Origin: Marsupella aquatica
Taxonomy: Eukaryota > Marchantiophyta
Reading direction: 5' to 3'
DNA: 64,000 bases
Assembly: GCA_973895155.1 (NCBI GenBank)
Contig: OZ316898.1
Span: 18,414,001 to 18,478,000 of the forward strand
The position numbers and the translations under genes are program-made. This document shows positions 37,440 to 49,025 of the stretch, piece by piece (within the stretch, counting starts at the first letter, position 1; the number at the start of each line of letters is the position of its first letter). The notes below the pieces were generated by a model. The model was not told where the DNA came from. It was given only the letters and a program-made list of their open reading frames with translations, and did not search any database.

Positions 37440-37747
37440 CTCTTGCACCAAAAGGGATTTGTCACTTAGGCAATGGCAAGTCAGTTTATGAGACAGTCTC
37501 GTGCATCAAAACAGATTTGCCACTTTGGGCGTGGCAAGTCAGTTAACCATACCTGCCTCGTGCAGCAAAAGAGACTTGTCACAAGTCACTAGTTCAAAAA
37601 TACTTGCCTGCAGCAAAAGAGTCTTGTCACTTTGGGCAATTGCAGGTCAGTTTACCAGACACACTAAGTCACTAGTTCAAAATACTTGCCTGCAGCAAAA
37701 GAGTCTTGTCACTTTGGGCAATTGCAGGTCAGTTTACCAGACACACT
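37440..37747. repeat. Complex tandem repeat with two near-identical 82-83-bp copies
   Basis: Copies at 37584-37666 and 37667-37747 differ by essentially one A-run length. Upstream, more diverged units with about 58-bp spacing begin at 37444, 37502 and 37561 (TGCA-C/T/G-CAAAA, then ACTTGTCAC-like). The younger 82-bp unit seems to be an older unit plus an inserted 'agtcactagttcaaaa' segment, so at least two rounds of expansion are visible. Confidence 0.85.
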
Positions 37748-38589
37748 GGTGGCAGTGCCCTCAGTGGCCTTATATACAGAAAGCTTTGAAGAGCCCGACT
37801 CTTCTTCAGTAACTTCACTCCTCCTCTATCTTATCTTACTGATCATTTGTGAAGGGAAACTACTTTGAAGGTCTATGGTCTAGTAAAAGTGAAGCCTCTA
37901 GTCTACTTTAACACAAAAAATGTTTGAATTTATAATATTTTTATTGTATTTATAAATATGTCATATTTATTGTATCTAGTTCCCTTGGTTGCTTTGGTGA
38001 ACTTGTCATCCATATACAAAAGTGTGACATTTTTGTAAATATGAAAAACTAATGTGACAATATTATCAATTAGAATATATTTAATGGCAAAATACTTAAA
38101 AGACATTTTTGACAATTATTGTTAACAAGGACAACACTTAAAAAACGAGGGGTCCGTAAATAGGGACCCGAGAAAAGATAACAACAGTGACATTGACTCT
38201 AAATAAAATGAATCTACAGTAAACAAACAGAGACAAAAATGAAATAAGACATCGACTCCAAATAAATCTAAGTAAATACAAAAATGAAATAAAGGTGGAC
38301 AAAAACGAGGATGGGAAAAGATGAAGGTGGAGCAAAGATGTAAGATAGAATTCTTGTATTTCAATATTATTTTTGTGTCTTCGTGTCTATTTAAGTTCAA
38401 GGATCGGGTAGTAGGCACAAAAGGCGGACATAGCTGTAACAGGACCCCACGTTGTTTCCGCTGCTCTGAACATCGTGATTGTGTTTTACCTCGCCGCAGA
38501 ACTGCCAGCTCGGTGGTCGCCAATTGCATTTTATTGCTTTTCGTTTGAAAGATCGGGTTGATTTGAGTTGGAATCGCAACTCGAAGTAG
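37748..38589. other. Intergenic spacer
   Basis: AT-rich to about 38400, then more balanced toward the small gene downstream. Its right part may be that gene's promoter. Confidence 0.4.
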
Positions 38590-38862
38590 CTTCTTTCGAT
38601 CGACTTCTACCTCACCTTGGACCGGGCTCGCCGCACGTATCGATCAAACGAAGCGAATAGAGATGGTCAGGTTTTACTTCTGTTGAAAGAACTCGAAGCG
38701 AATAGAGATAGTCAGGTTTTGCTTCTGTTGAGAGAACTCGAAGCGCATAGAGATAGTCAGGTTTTGCTTCTGTTGAAAGAACTCGAAGCGAATAGAGATA
38801 GTCAGGTTTTGCTTCTGTTGAGAGAACTCGTGGAGAAGTTTGGCAACGCATTTGGAAGATGA
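38590..38862 (+). repeat. 45-bp tandem repeat in the leader of a small gene
   Basis: About four copies of a 45-bp unit lie at 38666-38830 (GTCAGGTTTTGCTTCTGTTG, then AGAACTCGAAGCG). The period is a multiple of three, and the + frame from 38590 to a TGA at 38860-38862 is open, repeating a 15-residue unit around VLLLLKELEANRD. This frame has no ATG, so an upstream ORF is not supported by a standard start. The - strand is also open across the array. The TGA overlaps the next gene's ATG (ATGA). Confidence 0.8.
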
Positions 38863-39164
38863 GTTTACAAGGAATCCAAGACTGGGTATGGAGTTTGCAC
38901 CACGAGGACGAAGATTACGAAGGATGGGGAAGCGGCTACGAGATTTTGTTCTGGGTGGTTGTGCTGGTGGTTCATTTCGCGCTGGTGTTTTACGCGGCCT
39001 GGAACCTCGCGGTGAAGCACACTGAAGCTACCGGCAGCTCCGTGTTAGTACCAGTGAAGCCTGACGAAGTGTCTTCCACGGCGTCCGGTGATTCCTCGCT
39101 TTTAGGCGGAGCAACTCGAAGGAAGAATAGAGGAGTCCTCTCGAGATTTTACCGGTCATCTTAG
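38859..39164 (+). CDS. Small single-pass membrane protein, unknown family
   Basis: A 101-residue frame starts at ATG 38859 and ends at TAG 39162-39164. Residues 1-26 are acidic with several Trp (QDWVWSLHHEDEDYEGW). Residues about 28-50 form a hydrophobic helix (ILFWVVVLVVHFALVFYAAW), and the remainder is a Ser/Thr-rich tail ending with basic residues (RRKNRGVLSRFYRSS). The clear membrane segment flanked by polar ends, an ATG start and no need for splicing make a real microprotein plausible. I do not recognise the family. No signal peptide is seen, so an internal signal-anchor is likely. Confidence 0.5.
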   Translation: MSLQGIQDWVWSLHHEDEDYEGWGSGYEILFWVVVLVVHFALVFYAAWNLAVKHTEATGSSVLVPVKPDEVSSTASGDSSLLGGATRRKNRGVLSRFYRSS

Positions 39165-40700
39165 TGGTCCTGTCGCCCTCGGGTATCGTCACGACAGCGA
39201 AGCTCGTCATCGATATCAGATTAGATATTTGGTGATCTCATGACACCTCTTTGATGTCATAACTCGAGGGAGAAGAGGGACAAGGAAAAGGAAGCATGAG
39301 AATGCTATCGTCATGACTATTATGAGTCGTTTGGTGAGTGTTGTCACGAAACCGAGGCTGAGACTTTAGGTTGGTGGTTATAACGGAAGTCACAGCGCGA
39401 AAGGAAAGGTTACACCAAATTTCTGTGATCACAGCTGGTCGCGCCAGGACAGGGACAACTGAGCTTACGGTGATGATTTTGGATACAGTACGACTTCAGT
39501 GATGCAGACGTTTCTGCGTAGATATTGGATTTGAGGCGAATTCAGATGAATGATGGAGACGAACTGATGATGCGGAAGCTCTACGTCGATTACTAGAGTC
39601 AAGTGCGAGCACAGCTGTTGAAGTGAAGACGACTCCGGGTGATGTAGAGCTCCTGCGTAATTGTGGGAGATAGAGCGACTGTAAATGACAGCCGCAGAAG
39701 TTCGTGCTCCCGTTCGTTCTGAGGCTGATCCACGGGCTTCTTTGGAAAATCAATAATTGTAGGTCGTCTTTTCGTGCTATTTAATCACAGAGAACGCGGC
39801 CCGGCTGGATTGTAGAATGAAAGATTCCTGTTCCACTCCAGCCGGCACTCAAGCGGCTCTCTTACATCCCGAGCTTGTAAACCGGACTTTTCAACTGAAT
39901 ATACTTGCAATAAATCGAACGTCGATAATATTTGACCGCTCTCTTACATCCCGAGTTCATTAGAATTCCAGTTGATTTCTATTTTTGTTCCACCTCAGCC
40001 CGCTAGTCGCTATCGGAAGTGGAGATGCTTTCAGTGATCTTCACTTTCATTTTAACGGAGGCTCCGCCACGAGATTTCCAGGTATTTCTCATTTAACCAA
40101 GGCAGGTCCTCTTTAAATTGTCAAGCAGAAGGCCTCAAATAGCTTGTTTGGCATCTCCTTCTTCGTTATGTAGTCAGTGATCTCACTGTCACTTTCTGGA
40201 GCATGTCGACTTTGCGGGGGCATATCAAGTAATGCAATCTATAGTCGACTGCGGCGAGCTGTGACTCTGTCGAGCACATTGATTTTGAGGGGGCATATTG
40301 TCGACAATGTGACGATCGCCAAACGCAGCGATGAAGATTTTTGCTCCATGAACATTGAAGCTCGGTATGCGAATGGGGTTCGATTGATTTTGCCACAGCC
40401 GAAAACCTGGAGTGCTGAACCGAACGAGAGTGGGGACGGACTGCCGGACCGACTGCCGGACCGACCTGTCAACAAGTTTCGGGATAAAAGGGCGCGGTAT
40501 ATACGTGGGTATATACCGGATATCCCATATGTCAGAGAATATGTGTCCGGTATCCGTGGTACGACTTGTTGGAAACGCTTACGGACGTACTTCTCTGACC
40601 GATGGAAGATGCTGAGAAACGTTTATAATAATGGTCCCGAGATGGATTGGTAGTATAGGATTAGGGGCCTCCGGTGACCTTACCCTTATTACCAGGTATA
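39165..40700. other. Intergenic spacer
   Basis: No recognisable gene. A 12-bp unit (GACTGCCGGACC) is repeated at about 40439-40462, and a palindromic cluster of TATA-like sequence (tatatacgtgggtatatacc) lies at about 40499-40518. Confidence 0.4.
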
Positions 40701-40964
40701 GGGCAACATAAACTTGACCCGCATATCCAAGAAGAAATATGGGAAACCATATACTCGTAAAGAATACATAGATATTTGATTGTATTTTCAGATTATGTGC
40801 TTAGTTCTGATCGGGTCACATGGGCAACATAATCTTGACGGGTATATCCAAGAAGAGATATGGGAGACCAGATGCTTGTAAAGAATACATAATTATGTAT
40901 TTGATTCTATTTTCAGATCATGTGTTTAATTATGTATTTGATTCTATTTTCAGATCATGTGTTT
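40701..40964. repeat. 121-bp duplication ending in a 37-bp tandem copy
   Basis: Copies begin at 40701 and 40822 (GGGCAACATAA, CATATCCAAGAAGA and GTAAAGAATACAT shared). The second copy ends with a 37-bp sequence (AATTATGTATTTGATTCTAT...) that is repeated exactly at 40891-40927 and 40928-40964. Confidence 0.88.
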
Positions 40965-43900
40965 AGTTAAGGACCCCACTAGAGGTCTCTTCCAAAATTC
41001 CTGGCTCCACAGTTTGCCATGTCATCATGACTCGATGCAAACAGGTACAAATTGGTTTACTTTAAATATTCGTGTTTGCGGCAGGATTTTGGTAAATTTG
41101 AGTACGCCATGCCTTAAATCTTCATGTAAAATGTACTCAAAAATAATTGTTTTATTTACCCTGAGTAGGCCCGCCACTCAGTTTTATTTACCGCAAATAA
41201 CCAACTGCCCACCCTTTTTTGTGAATTGTGGTTTCAATTCCGTAATAAATAAGTAATTAAATGAAGCAACACAACATGGCCGTTAAGTACTCTTGCTCCA
41301 TAGCGATGAGAAGTGATGCAACTAATGATAGAGAGACGACTTTGGATTGAACGAAAGAGAGGAGGGGAGGGAAACACCAAAACTAGCCAGGATGTGATTG
41401 CGAAGGTAAAAGGATGGGAGCAATTGATCTCCAAGGATTCCAACGGGACTATGTGATCCGCAATTTATACCCGAAATCTGCAACAGGTGGAAAGAATGAT
41501 TGAATAAACGGAAGAATTGAATGTGAAGGGGTCCAATGAAGTCATGAGACACCGAAGTCTCGAGACACCGAAGTCTCAAACAGCAATAATCGATGAAATG
41601 ACGAAATGATTGTCCGAGGAGACCAACAATGTGTTTCAATCTCCAAGTGACAGGACAGACCCAATGGTCACCAAGTTCACGTGACTAAGTCACTGCTAAA
41701 TCAAATACTTCAACCACTCCACTTTCACAGCCGAGTGGGAGGACAAGGAGTGCGCTGAGACTATTCCTTGGAATGGTAGCCATTTTATAAATATTTTCAG
41801 TTCCCCCGCGAAAAGCCCCACGGGGAGGGCACACAAACAGAACATATACTCGGCAGGAAGCCAAGACAGAACAGAGGACCTAACCTCATCCAACCCCATC
41901 CCTCATCAGGCAAGGAATTAACCTCCCTGGAGACACCTAACAGCAAAAGAGGATGACCAGCAACCCAAACACACACCACACAATCTCAAAACCAGCTTGA
42001 GGGCAACAATGCCCCCAGAACCAGACATTCGTCGGTCTAGTGCGCTGAGACTATTAAACGCTCTGGTTAGAATCTTCCTTGCTTCGCCTGCCGCCCCTCG
42101 CTCTCTCTTTCATTGCTGACCCGGGTTTATGCTTTGAGCCTCTCCTGGCCTTCTGGTAAAGAAACAATTCAAGGGTAACAATTTGCAGCTCAGCTAGAAA
42201 TTCATCGATGATACACTCATGAGTTTTTTGGCAGCGAGCTCTGTTGAGAGATGCAAGAGTATGGCTATCTAAAAAATTAATAAATGGGCATCCTAGTCCT
42301 CACCGTGCCCAAGATCAAACAAGTACAGGAAGGTTCCGAGATGACACAATTTCAAATGGCCACGTTGCGATCATCCCCTTACATAGGCTCCATTCATCCG
42401 GAAGTATGATCAATCGCGCAATCTAGCTACTCAGATAAGAATTATTCTTGAGGACTTTAAATCCCCTTAGTGCAAAATTAAATGCCTCTCAATCAACTCT
42501 GCCCACCACTGCTTGAAAAAAATCGAATCCTTCTAGGCATACAACAAATGCCCATTCTGTGGTAGCGTCGGTGTCCTGGTGACAGAGTACCATGGTACAG
42601 TTCCCAGTAGTCAAAGCTGTTGTGACTACTAGAAAGTCTCCGTCGTGAATCTGTCGTGACCAAACCTTGACAACTATGCTAAACACTAGACTTCCAGTGA
42701 ACAAAGTTTTGCGAACTGACCATATTGAGATAAAGTGACAACCTAGACAATTCTATGGTTTAAATTGTGATGGCATCGTGGGTTCCACGGTGCCTCGCAC
42801 TAGATGCGTACAAGGTAATTATTGCGAACCAACTCTGGCCACCACCGCTACCTACCAGACAGCAATCGCTTGAGACAAGCGAGAATTAATGTAGATGACC
42901 CTAAGCTTGACACATAGGTTTACTCACTCTAAACAATACCGTGGAGAAGTGTGTTGCATTACTTTCTAAAATCCATTGTTGAAATAGCTGGCTTTGGATT
43001 GTAGAAATAGCTGGCTTTGGATGAGTCAAAAAATTATTCTGGCAAGGAAATTGTTCAACTGCAGTTTGTCCGGTCTTTGTTCAAAGGTGTTCTAGATGAT
43101 CCAAACGAGAGCTGTATTTTACGTCCTCGGGTGAGCTCTATTTCCATTCCAACCTGCAATTAGATCTTCAACTGTGCTCATGATTCCTAATTGAAATACC
43201 TTTGCTGGCTCCAGAGCTGAACTCCCAAGCGATTGGGATTGCCTCAAGGTCAGAGCACCACGCTGCAGCTTCAGAACTAGTTGAGGTTTGCTCATATATT
43301 CAGCTCGGTCACTATTTTCAGCTGGCCTAGCTAGTCTCCAGATTCGATCCACCATGTAGTCTCAATAAAGATATGTTAATTGTCACACATTTTATAACAC
43401 ATTTATCTATTTCACATGTATTGTCCAACACATACCTCACATACAATCAAAACAGATAGGGGTCCACTAACTAATTTTGATTGGGTCACATTAATTTTCA
43501 CACTGTTTGCAATGCTTACAGCTACACAGTACTATATCTTGTCTAATCTATCTATCTATCTTCTAATGAGATAGAAAAAGGAATAGATGTAGAGGAATCA
43601 ATGAATAAACACCATAATAAGGAGAACACATGACCTTAAAGTGTGTATTTAGATGGTAGAGGAATCAATATTGACAAACACCATAATAAGACATAAGAAG
43701 AGAACACATTACCTTAAAGTGTGAGGTGGACCATAATTTCTAAATGATGCATCTGTTATGTGTAACTATTTATGGACTTGATATTTCTATAGTCTTTTGT
43801 TTAGGAGTAAGTTTTTTTGGAAAGTAATTACTATAATAGGTTTTTTTATTTTTATAAATTACTATAGTAGGTTGTTCCAAATCCATAAATTTTTCAGCTT

Positions 43901-43972
43901 GGATAGCGCTTGGGACTTGGATAGCAGTCGGGATTGTTATGGGTTGGGGCAACAGTCATAACTAGTCGGGCA
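40965..43972. other. Intergenic stretch
   Basis: No supported gene. A 22-bp duplication (GAAATAGCTGGCTTTGGAT) sits at about 42979-43021 and a short (ATCT)n run at about 43545-43560. Confidence 0.4.
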
Positions 43973-44313
43973 TGTTGAGCAAAGACAACAGTCACAACGG
44001 CAAGCCCATGATCATCCAATACATAAGTAGTCAACACAAAGAGATACGTGGTTCACCTCAGTTGAGATTACGTCCATGGGAACACAAGAGATTTCCTCCA
44101 CTCTAGGTTTGTCTTTCATATCGAGTCTCCGTAATACAAAATCTCTCTATCTCTCAAGTGACCCCGTAACAATGAGCCTAAGTTCCTCCAATCCAAATAA
44201 ACAGTGTTTGGGTTATAGTGTGCAACATAGTTAGCCTAACTTAGTCCACGATTAAGGTCAGCTATAACTATGGTTACAGCCATAACCCTTGACCTAAGAG
44301 TAAACGCCTAATA
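43973..44313 (-). repeat. Solo LTR of the copia family, reverse orientation
   Basis: Read on the - strand it is homologous to the LTRs at 2892 and 11872. On the + strand it runs from TGTTGAGC to CCTAATA. The flanks are GGGCA on the left and CGGCA on the right, a four-of-five match that looks like a decayed target-site duplication. The terminal base pattern is slightly degraded (AATA instead of AACA). Confidence 0.85.
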
Positions 44314-44922
44314 CGGCACCGAATGTGAAGTGTCATGATCAAGTCTGGACCTCATGATGCCTTTGAATGTCGTTGATTGTCTCACGCTCCCATTGGCTTT
44401 TGCTAGAGCCATAACATCACTTTCACAACAACAACATTAACCAAAATGGCTACACTTTTGCAACAAGTCACCCAACCAAAATGATGATAGTTCCATGACC
44501 GCACAGATCTAATATGACAACACTTCCTTGACTTGTCTACACTTCTTTGCCTCACCTCATCATCTAAACCCTAAAGACTCTGGCATTGTAGAACAAACAA
44601 CAATCATGCAAACAATGGCCATTGGGCTAGTACACTATAAATAATTTTGGGTTCATTGTACCACCTAATTTGAATTGTGACATGTACACAATTATTCATT
44701 GACCATTGAACTTCTGTCAGCCTCCCCCCTCCCCCACACAAAGCCTTAAGCCAGAGTAATGATTACCCTGAGTGTAATATTCTTTTAGGTTCTAACTTAT
44801 ATATGAAGGAAAGTCCTGTTTATAGGGCATTGTGTGTGTCATACTACCCCCAAAATGAGAGCTTTGGCTAGTATAGAGGGGCTGTTGTTGTCCAGAATAT
44901 TTGGTACTACTACCTTCATACA
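44314..44922. other. Spacer to the left of the gypsy element
   Basis: No gene. At its right edge begins the repeat end (CTTAAATCACACCT, 44923-44936) into which the gypsy element inserted. Confidence 0.5.
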
Positions 44923-44936
44923 CTTAAATCACACCT
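44923..44936 (+). mobile_element. Left end of an interrupted TATA-containing repeat
   Basis: CTTAAATCACACCT matches the first 14 nt of the repeat end at 19999. It continues after the gypsy insertion at 59813, so the gypsy element split it. Confidence 0.6.
44932..44936. other. Target-site duplication CACCT (left)
   Basis: CACCT directly precedes the TG of the left LTR, and the same five bases follow the CA of the right LTR at 59808-59812. Confidence 0.9.
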
Positions 44937-46047
44937 TGTCACTTGCCTCTCCAACGGTTAATACGTGCAAACCGCACTTTTCTTCGCTTAAACCGTTGGT
45001 ATCGTATTACGGGGTCGTGGAGGGACGCTATTTGGATTCTTTTCACACCAGGATGAGTATTTTGGTTTCCGCTCCCGGAAATGTAGGTTTTGATCAAGTC
45101 TACCGACTACCCTCACCCCACAGCTTTTGATCAAGTCCTGCCGACTACCCCACTACACCTTCACTCGGAGTCACCCAAAGAGTGCTGTCACCACCCCTAC
45201 TCACAAGGCCGACTCAAACCAAGCAAGTTTCTTCAAATCATAGAACGGGAGAACACAATTCGGAAAGCGAAAAAGGGAGAAGGAACACACAACAAAAGCC
45301 CATCAAGTCAAATGTACAGATCCATATCTCTTGGGAAAAACGATACACATTGCATGAGTAACCCGGCCTCCTGCCGTCTACTCAACTCCTGCCTCTCCGG
45401 ACAATGAGTATGGCTCCCCCTCACTACTCTGAACACGCTTTCAAACTCCTCAGGCTCCACTCTATCCCTCCTTGCTAACTTCACACTGAGTCCCCCTAAC
45501 TACTTCGGGGCTATCCCCCTAAATACTGAAAAATCACACCAAAGCACCCCTCACAGGGTCACAACGGTGGCGGCTACCCTAGCGGCGCCGCTAAAACCTT
45601 GCACTAAGAGAAATCCTTAAACTGAAGAGGAGCATGCGGCACACACATGCTGCTAAAACCCTAAACCCAAAACAAGGGGGCCGACGGTGCCTTCGACGGC
45701 GCCCCAACAGTACACGTGAACCCTGAAAGTGAGAGGCACCCCAAAATGGCCGAAACTAGGTGCCCTTCCAAGTGCACACCTGAGCTCACCCCTGGATAGC
45801 TCTTCTTTTCCTGCTTCCGAATCACTAAGTCGCTCCCTCAACGGACTCCAGACGCCTGAGTTATGGCCGTTTCCGTACCGCAAAAACATAAGTTCTCCAG
45901 GCCATAACTTGCTCATCCCGGCTCCGTTTGAGGAGCGCCGCCTCTTGTTGGAATCAGCTCCGCGAGCTCATCCCAACAAGCCCATGAGTGACCCCCCACT
46001 AAAATGTTGGAAATCTGGAGGCCGTACACCCACGTCCGTACGCCTAT

Positions 46048-47904
46048 CTAATCCTCCTCTTCTTCTTCGCTCTCGGTGCCCGGACTTGTGCCCCGTGAGT
46101 GGTCCTCCTCCTCATCACTCACGGGAGTGAGTGCCACCGTACTTTTCTTCTTCTTCGACGGAGTACTCTTAGTGCTGCTGCTCCCGCGCTTCCTCAAAGC
46201 AGCCAAGGCCTGCCACGCCTTGATGTACCCCTCACCAATTGTGTCCTTCCAGAGGGTAGCCTCTTCTCCGGACCGCAACTCCAACGGTAGAACTTGCCCC
46301 GTGGCCATGGGAGTCCCGGGGGTGACAGACCTGGGTGGCATCCCCGTACTGACCTGAGCCTCCCGTAACGATTTCCGTACCTCCCGGAGCTTCTTCTCCA
46401 AGCTCTTACTCTTCTCCTGACTCTTCTTGGCTCCATCCAACAAGGGTCCATACTTCCCACTAACCTCCTTCACCACCATCTCGATAGCTTGGGAGATCAC
46501 ATCCGGGGAAAGTGTGGAGCCAGGTGTGCCGGGACTCTTCCGTTTCCCTAGACTCAGGGCCTCACTTCTCTTCGCTCGTGTCTCAAAGGCTGCCACCTGA
46601 CTCCGTAGTGCTCCCACCTGGTTCCTCCACTCCATCACTTCTCCAGAATTTTGCTTCTCTTTGGCCAATGCTTGCCTCAACGCTCCTACTTCTTCTGCTT
46701 CCTTGGCCTTGGTGGACAAAGCTCCCTTCAAGTTGGTGATCTCTACGTGAGCTGCATTGATGTGCCTGACCTTCTCATGAATGGTCTGCTCCTTGGTCTT
46801 GATCACCTCCTTCAGTGACAGGATGCTCTGCTCTAACGTCTCTACTTTGACTGTGGCGTGCTTGAGAGACTCCCTCAATGCGTGGACTAGCTTGAGTCCC
46901 TCGTGGACTCCCTCTCTGAAATCCCGTAGCTCTGCCAAGTAAACATCCGGAATGTTGTATTCCAGAGGCTGTTTCGGATCTCCCACGAGTGATTCAAGCC
47001 ACTCCAATGTGCAATCATCCTCCTGGTTCTCTTCTTCTCTATTATCCTCCCCACCAGCAGACAATGATTCCTCCGTGAGCTTCCCTAAAACGGTAGTGGC
47101 AATACTCCGGATCTCCGTGGTGAGAGATGATCCCGTGTCTTCATGCCCCGGAGAACCAATCAACCCTTCTGCCCTGGCCAATACAAATGACCCCATCAAA
47201 TGTACAGCCCCACCTGGTTTCACACTCCCGGGCTCAGCGGCCAATAGCTTCTTCAATCCGTAGCACCACCATCCGTACACATGGGCTGGGTAGTTCTTGA
47301 TGTCCATAGCTACCACGAAATGCTCCTCATTCAGCACTCCGGATTGCACGTTGCCAAGAACCCGTTGATGCACCTTGGCCAGGAAGCCCTTATACTCAAC
47401 ATCCTTGACAGCAGAAAGAGGGATGGCGGTGGTGGAGGTAGGATTGGTCACCCAAGTGGCCACCATTTTCAACGTGAGTTCTCCCCTGATATTCCGAGGT
47501 GTGAATGAGAATTTCTGATTCTCAAGAAACAATAGCTTAGCCAACTCCACATGGGGCACTACACGTTTGAGACATTCAAAGTAGATTCCCTCCGTTCGGA
47601 ACTCCATCCCGGCCTCAATGTCCCAGCTCTTCCCTGAAGGGATGGTAATCTCCACCTTCATGAATTCTGTAAGCCCGGTGGCTTGGAAAATGTTCCGACA
47701 ATCCTCCATCACCTTGGTGGAGGTCTTGGGATAAATTCGACGAAAAATCTTCCTACCCACCGGTGAGGAACCCGCTGCCAATCCCGTGCTCATCATAACT
47801 TCTCTCTCTTCCCTTTCCCGTGTAATCCGAGTCTCCACGTAGTCACGGTAAGCAGCCTTGTATCTCCGAATGCGTGACGCACTAAACTCTGGTTGATCTA
47901 GCAT
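46048..47904 (-). CDS. LTR-encoded coiled-coil protein, copy in the 3' LTR
   Basis: A 618-residue frame with a genuine ATG at 47904 (MLDQPEFSASRIRRYK). Residues about 60-260 look globular, with many aromatic residues (GIYFECLKRVVPHVELAKLL; HVYGWWCYGLKKLL). An acidic segment follows (EDNREEENQEDD). Long heptad-like coiled coil runs through residues about 336-448 and again about 486-518. The end has a basic cluster (PSKKKKS, about 580, a possible nuclear signal) and an acidic tail (ESEEEEED). There are no membrane helices and no signal peptide, so it is not a typical Env. It follows Gag-Pol by 1.1 kb on the same strand. I do not recognise the family; a role as a nucleic-acid-binding or structural accessory protein is a guess. 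Confidence 0.85.
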   Translation of the reverse strand: MLDQPEFSASRIRRYKAAYRDYVETRITREREEREVMMSTGLAAGSSPVGRKIFRRIYPKTSTKVMEDCRNIFQATGLTEFMKVEITIPSGKSWDIEAGMEFRTEGIYFECLKRVVPHVELAKLLFLENQKFSFTPRNIRGELTLKMVATWVTNPTSTTAIPLSAVKDVEYKGFLAKVHQRVLGNVQSGVLNEEHFVVAMDIKNYPAHVYGWWCYGLKKLLAAEPGSVKPGGAVHLMGSFVLARAEGLIGSPGHEDTGSSLTTEIRSIATTVLGKLTEESLSAGGEDNREEENQEDDCTLEWLESLVGDPKQPLEYNIPDVYLAELRDFREGVHEGLKLVHALRESLKHATVKVETLEQSILSLKEVIKTKEQTIHEKVRHINAAHVEITNLKGALSTKAKEAEEVGALRQALAKEKQNSGEVMEWRNQVGALRSQVAAFETRAKRSEALSLGKRKSPGTPGSTLSPDVISQAIEMVVKEVSGKYGPLLDGAKKSQEKSKSLEKKLREVRKSLREAQVSTGMPPRSVTPGTPMATGQVLPLELRSGEEATLWKDTIGEGYIKAWQALAALRKRGSSSTKSTPSKKKKSTVALTPVSDEEEDHSRGTSPGTESEEEEED

Positions 47905-48325
47905 CCATGCATCCCGAAATCAATTTCTCAATCACCAATCCCGTCACCCGTGGCAATGTCAATTCCCTGGCCCGAAACAGCCCCCGTAGCCCGATCACTT
48001 AAATTCTCTCAATTTCCCGTCACTACTCCGTGCGGCCGCCACTAATGCCTGGAAGAATGACGCCAGCAAGCCCCACTAATCCACCATGAAAGAGAGAGCT
48101 TCAAAAATAATTAGAATCTGGAGAGAGCTTCCGGCAAGAGAGAGAAGAACCCCGTTTTTGCTTTCGGCAATGAGAGGGTCGTGCAAAAGGAAGAGGGAAA
48201 GAAAAAGGAAGGAAAAAAAAATAGAACCGAAAAAACTCCTGGCGCCTTCGCCATGCGCCCCGGCCCATTTCTCGGGCCTTACCCTTGCATCCTCCTGCGC
48301 GCGGCCCTATGCAGGGCGCGCGGCC

Positions 48326-48720
48326 ATTCCTCCCGGCTCGCGGGAGGCCCTTCAACTCCCCCCCGCTCGCGTGATCCTCCCAGCTCGCGGGAGGCCCTTT
48401 AACTCCCCCCCGCTCGCGTGATCCTCCCAGCTCGCGGGAGGCCCTTTAACTCCCCCCCGCTCGCGTGATCCTCCCAGCTCGCGGGAGGCCCTTTAACTCC
48501 CCCCCGCTCGCGTGATCCTCCCAGCTCGCGGGAGGCCCTTTAACTCCCCCCCCCCGCTCGCTTGCGCTCCTTCAGCTCGCGGAGCCTCATTAATTGCCCG
48601 GGCACGCAGCCCTATGGGCTCGCGAGGCAGCCCCTTCAGCTCGCGGAGCCCCATTAATCGCCCGGGCACGCAGCCCTATGGGCTCGCGAGGCAGCCCCTC
48701 TTTCTCTCGGACGGCCACTA
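48326..48720. repeat. GC-rich tandem repeats in the 3' LTR
   Basis: About five units of 47 bp (CCTCCCAGCTCGCGGGAGG, then CCCTTTAACTCC and a C run) are followed by two units of about 72 bp (CGGGCACGCAGCCCTATGGG). Each 47-bp unit contains the near-palindrome CCTCCC...GGGAGG and can fold. They lie upstream of the LTR ORF in element orientation. Confidence 0.92.
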
Positions 48721-49025
48721 ATGGGACTCGCCCTCCTGAGGAGGGATTTATTTAAAAAAAAACCCCCCCCTCTCCTGACTTTGCAATGGGGGTCTCAACA
48801 ATAGCTCTTGAAGCAAAACGGTAAGTCCTATGGGGCTGGTCCTGGCTAGTTTCAAGGTCCCAAAATATTTGCCCACTTAGGTCGCCGCAAATCTTAGAAC
48901 TATTATGAGAGAAAGAATATAAAGTCACCTGGGGCATCATCAACCTATAATGACGGAATTAACTAAAAATTAAAAAATGGCTTATTTACATTGACTATTA
49001 ACAAGGTATCGGCCTTTGCAACCAG

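Noticed and set aside
37440-37747. CRISPR-like array
   Set aside because: The units are contiguous and diverged with no unique spacers, and the genome is that of a plant.
38617-38862. An upstream ORF that regulates the membrane microprotein
   Set aside because: The frame contains no ATG (38617 is TTG), so it is described only as a repeat-bearing leader.
46076-47508. Several + strand open frames opposite the LTR ORF (for example 46952-47263)
   Set aside because: They are antisense shadows of the 618-codon ORF, with Ser/Pro-rich composition and no domains.
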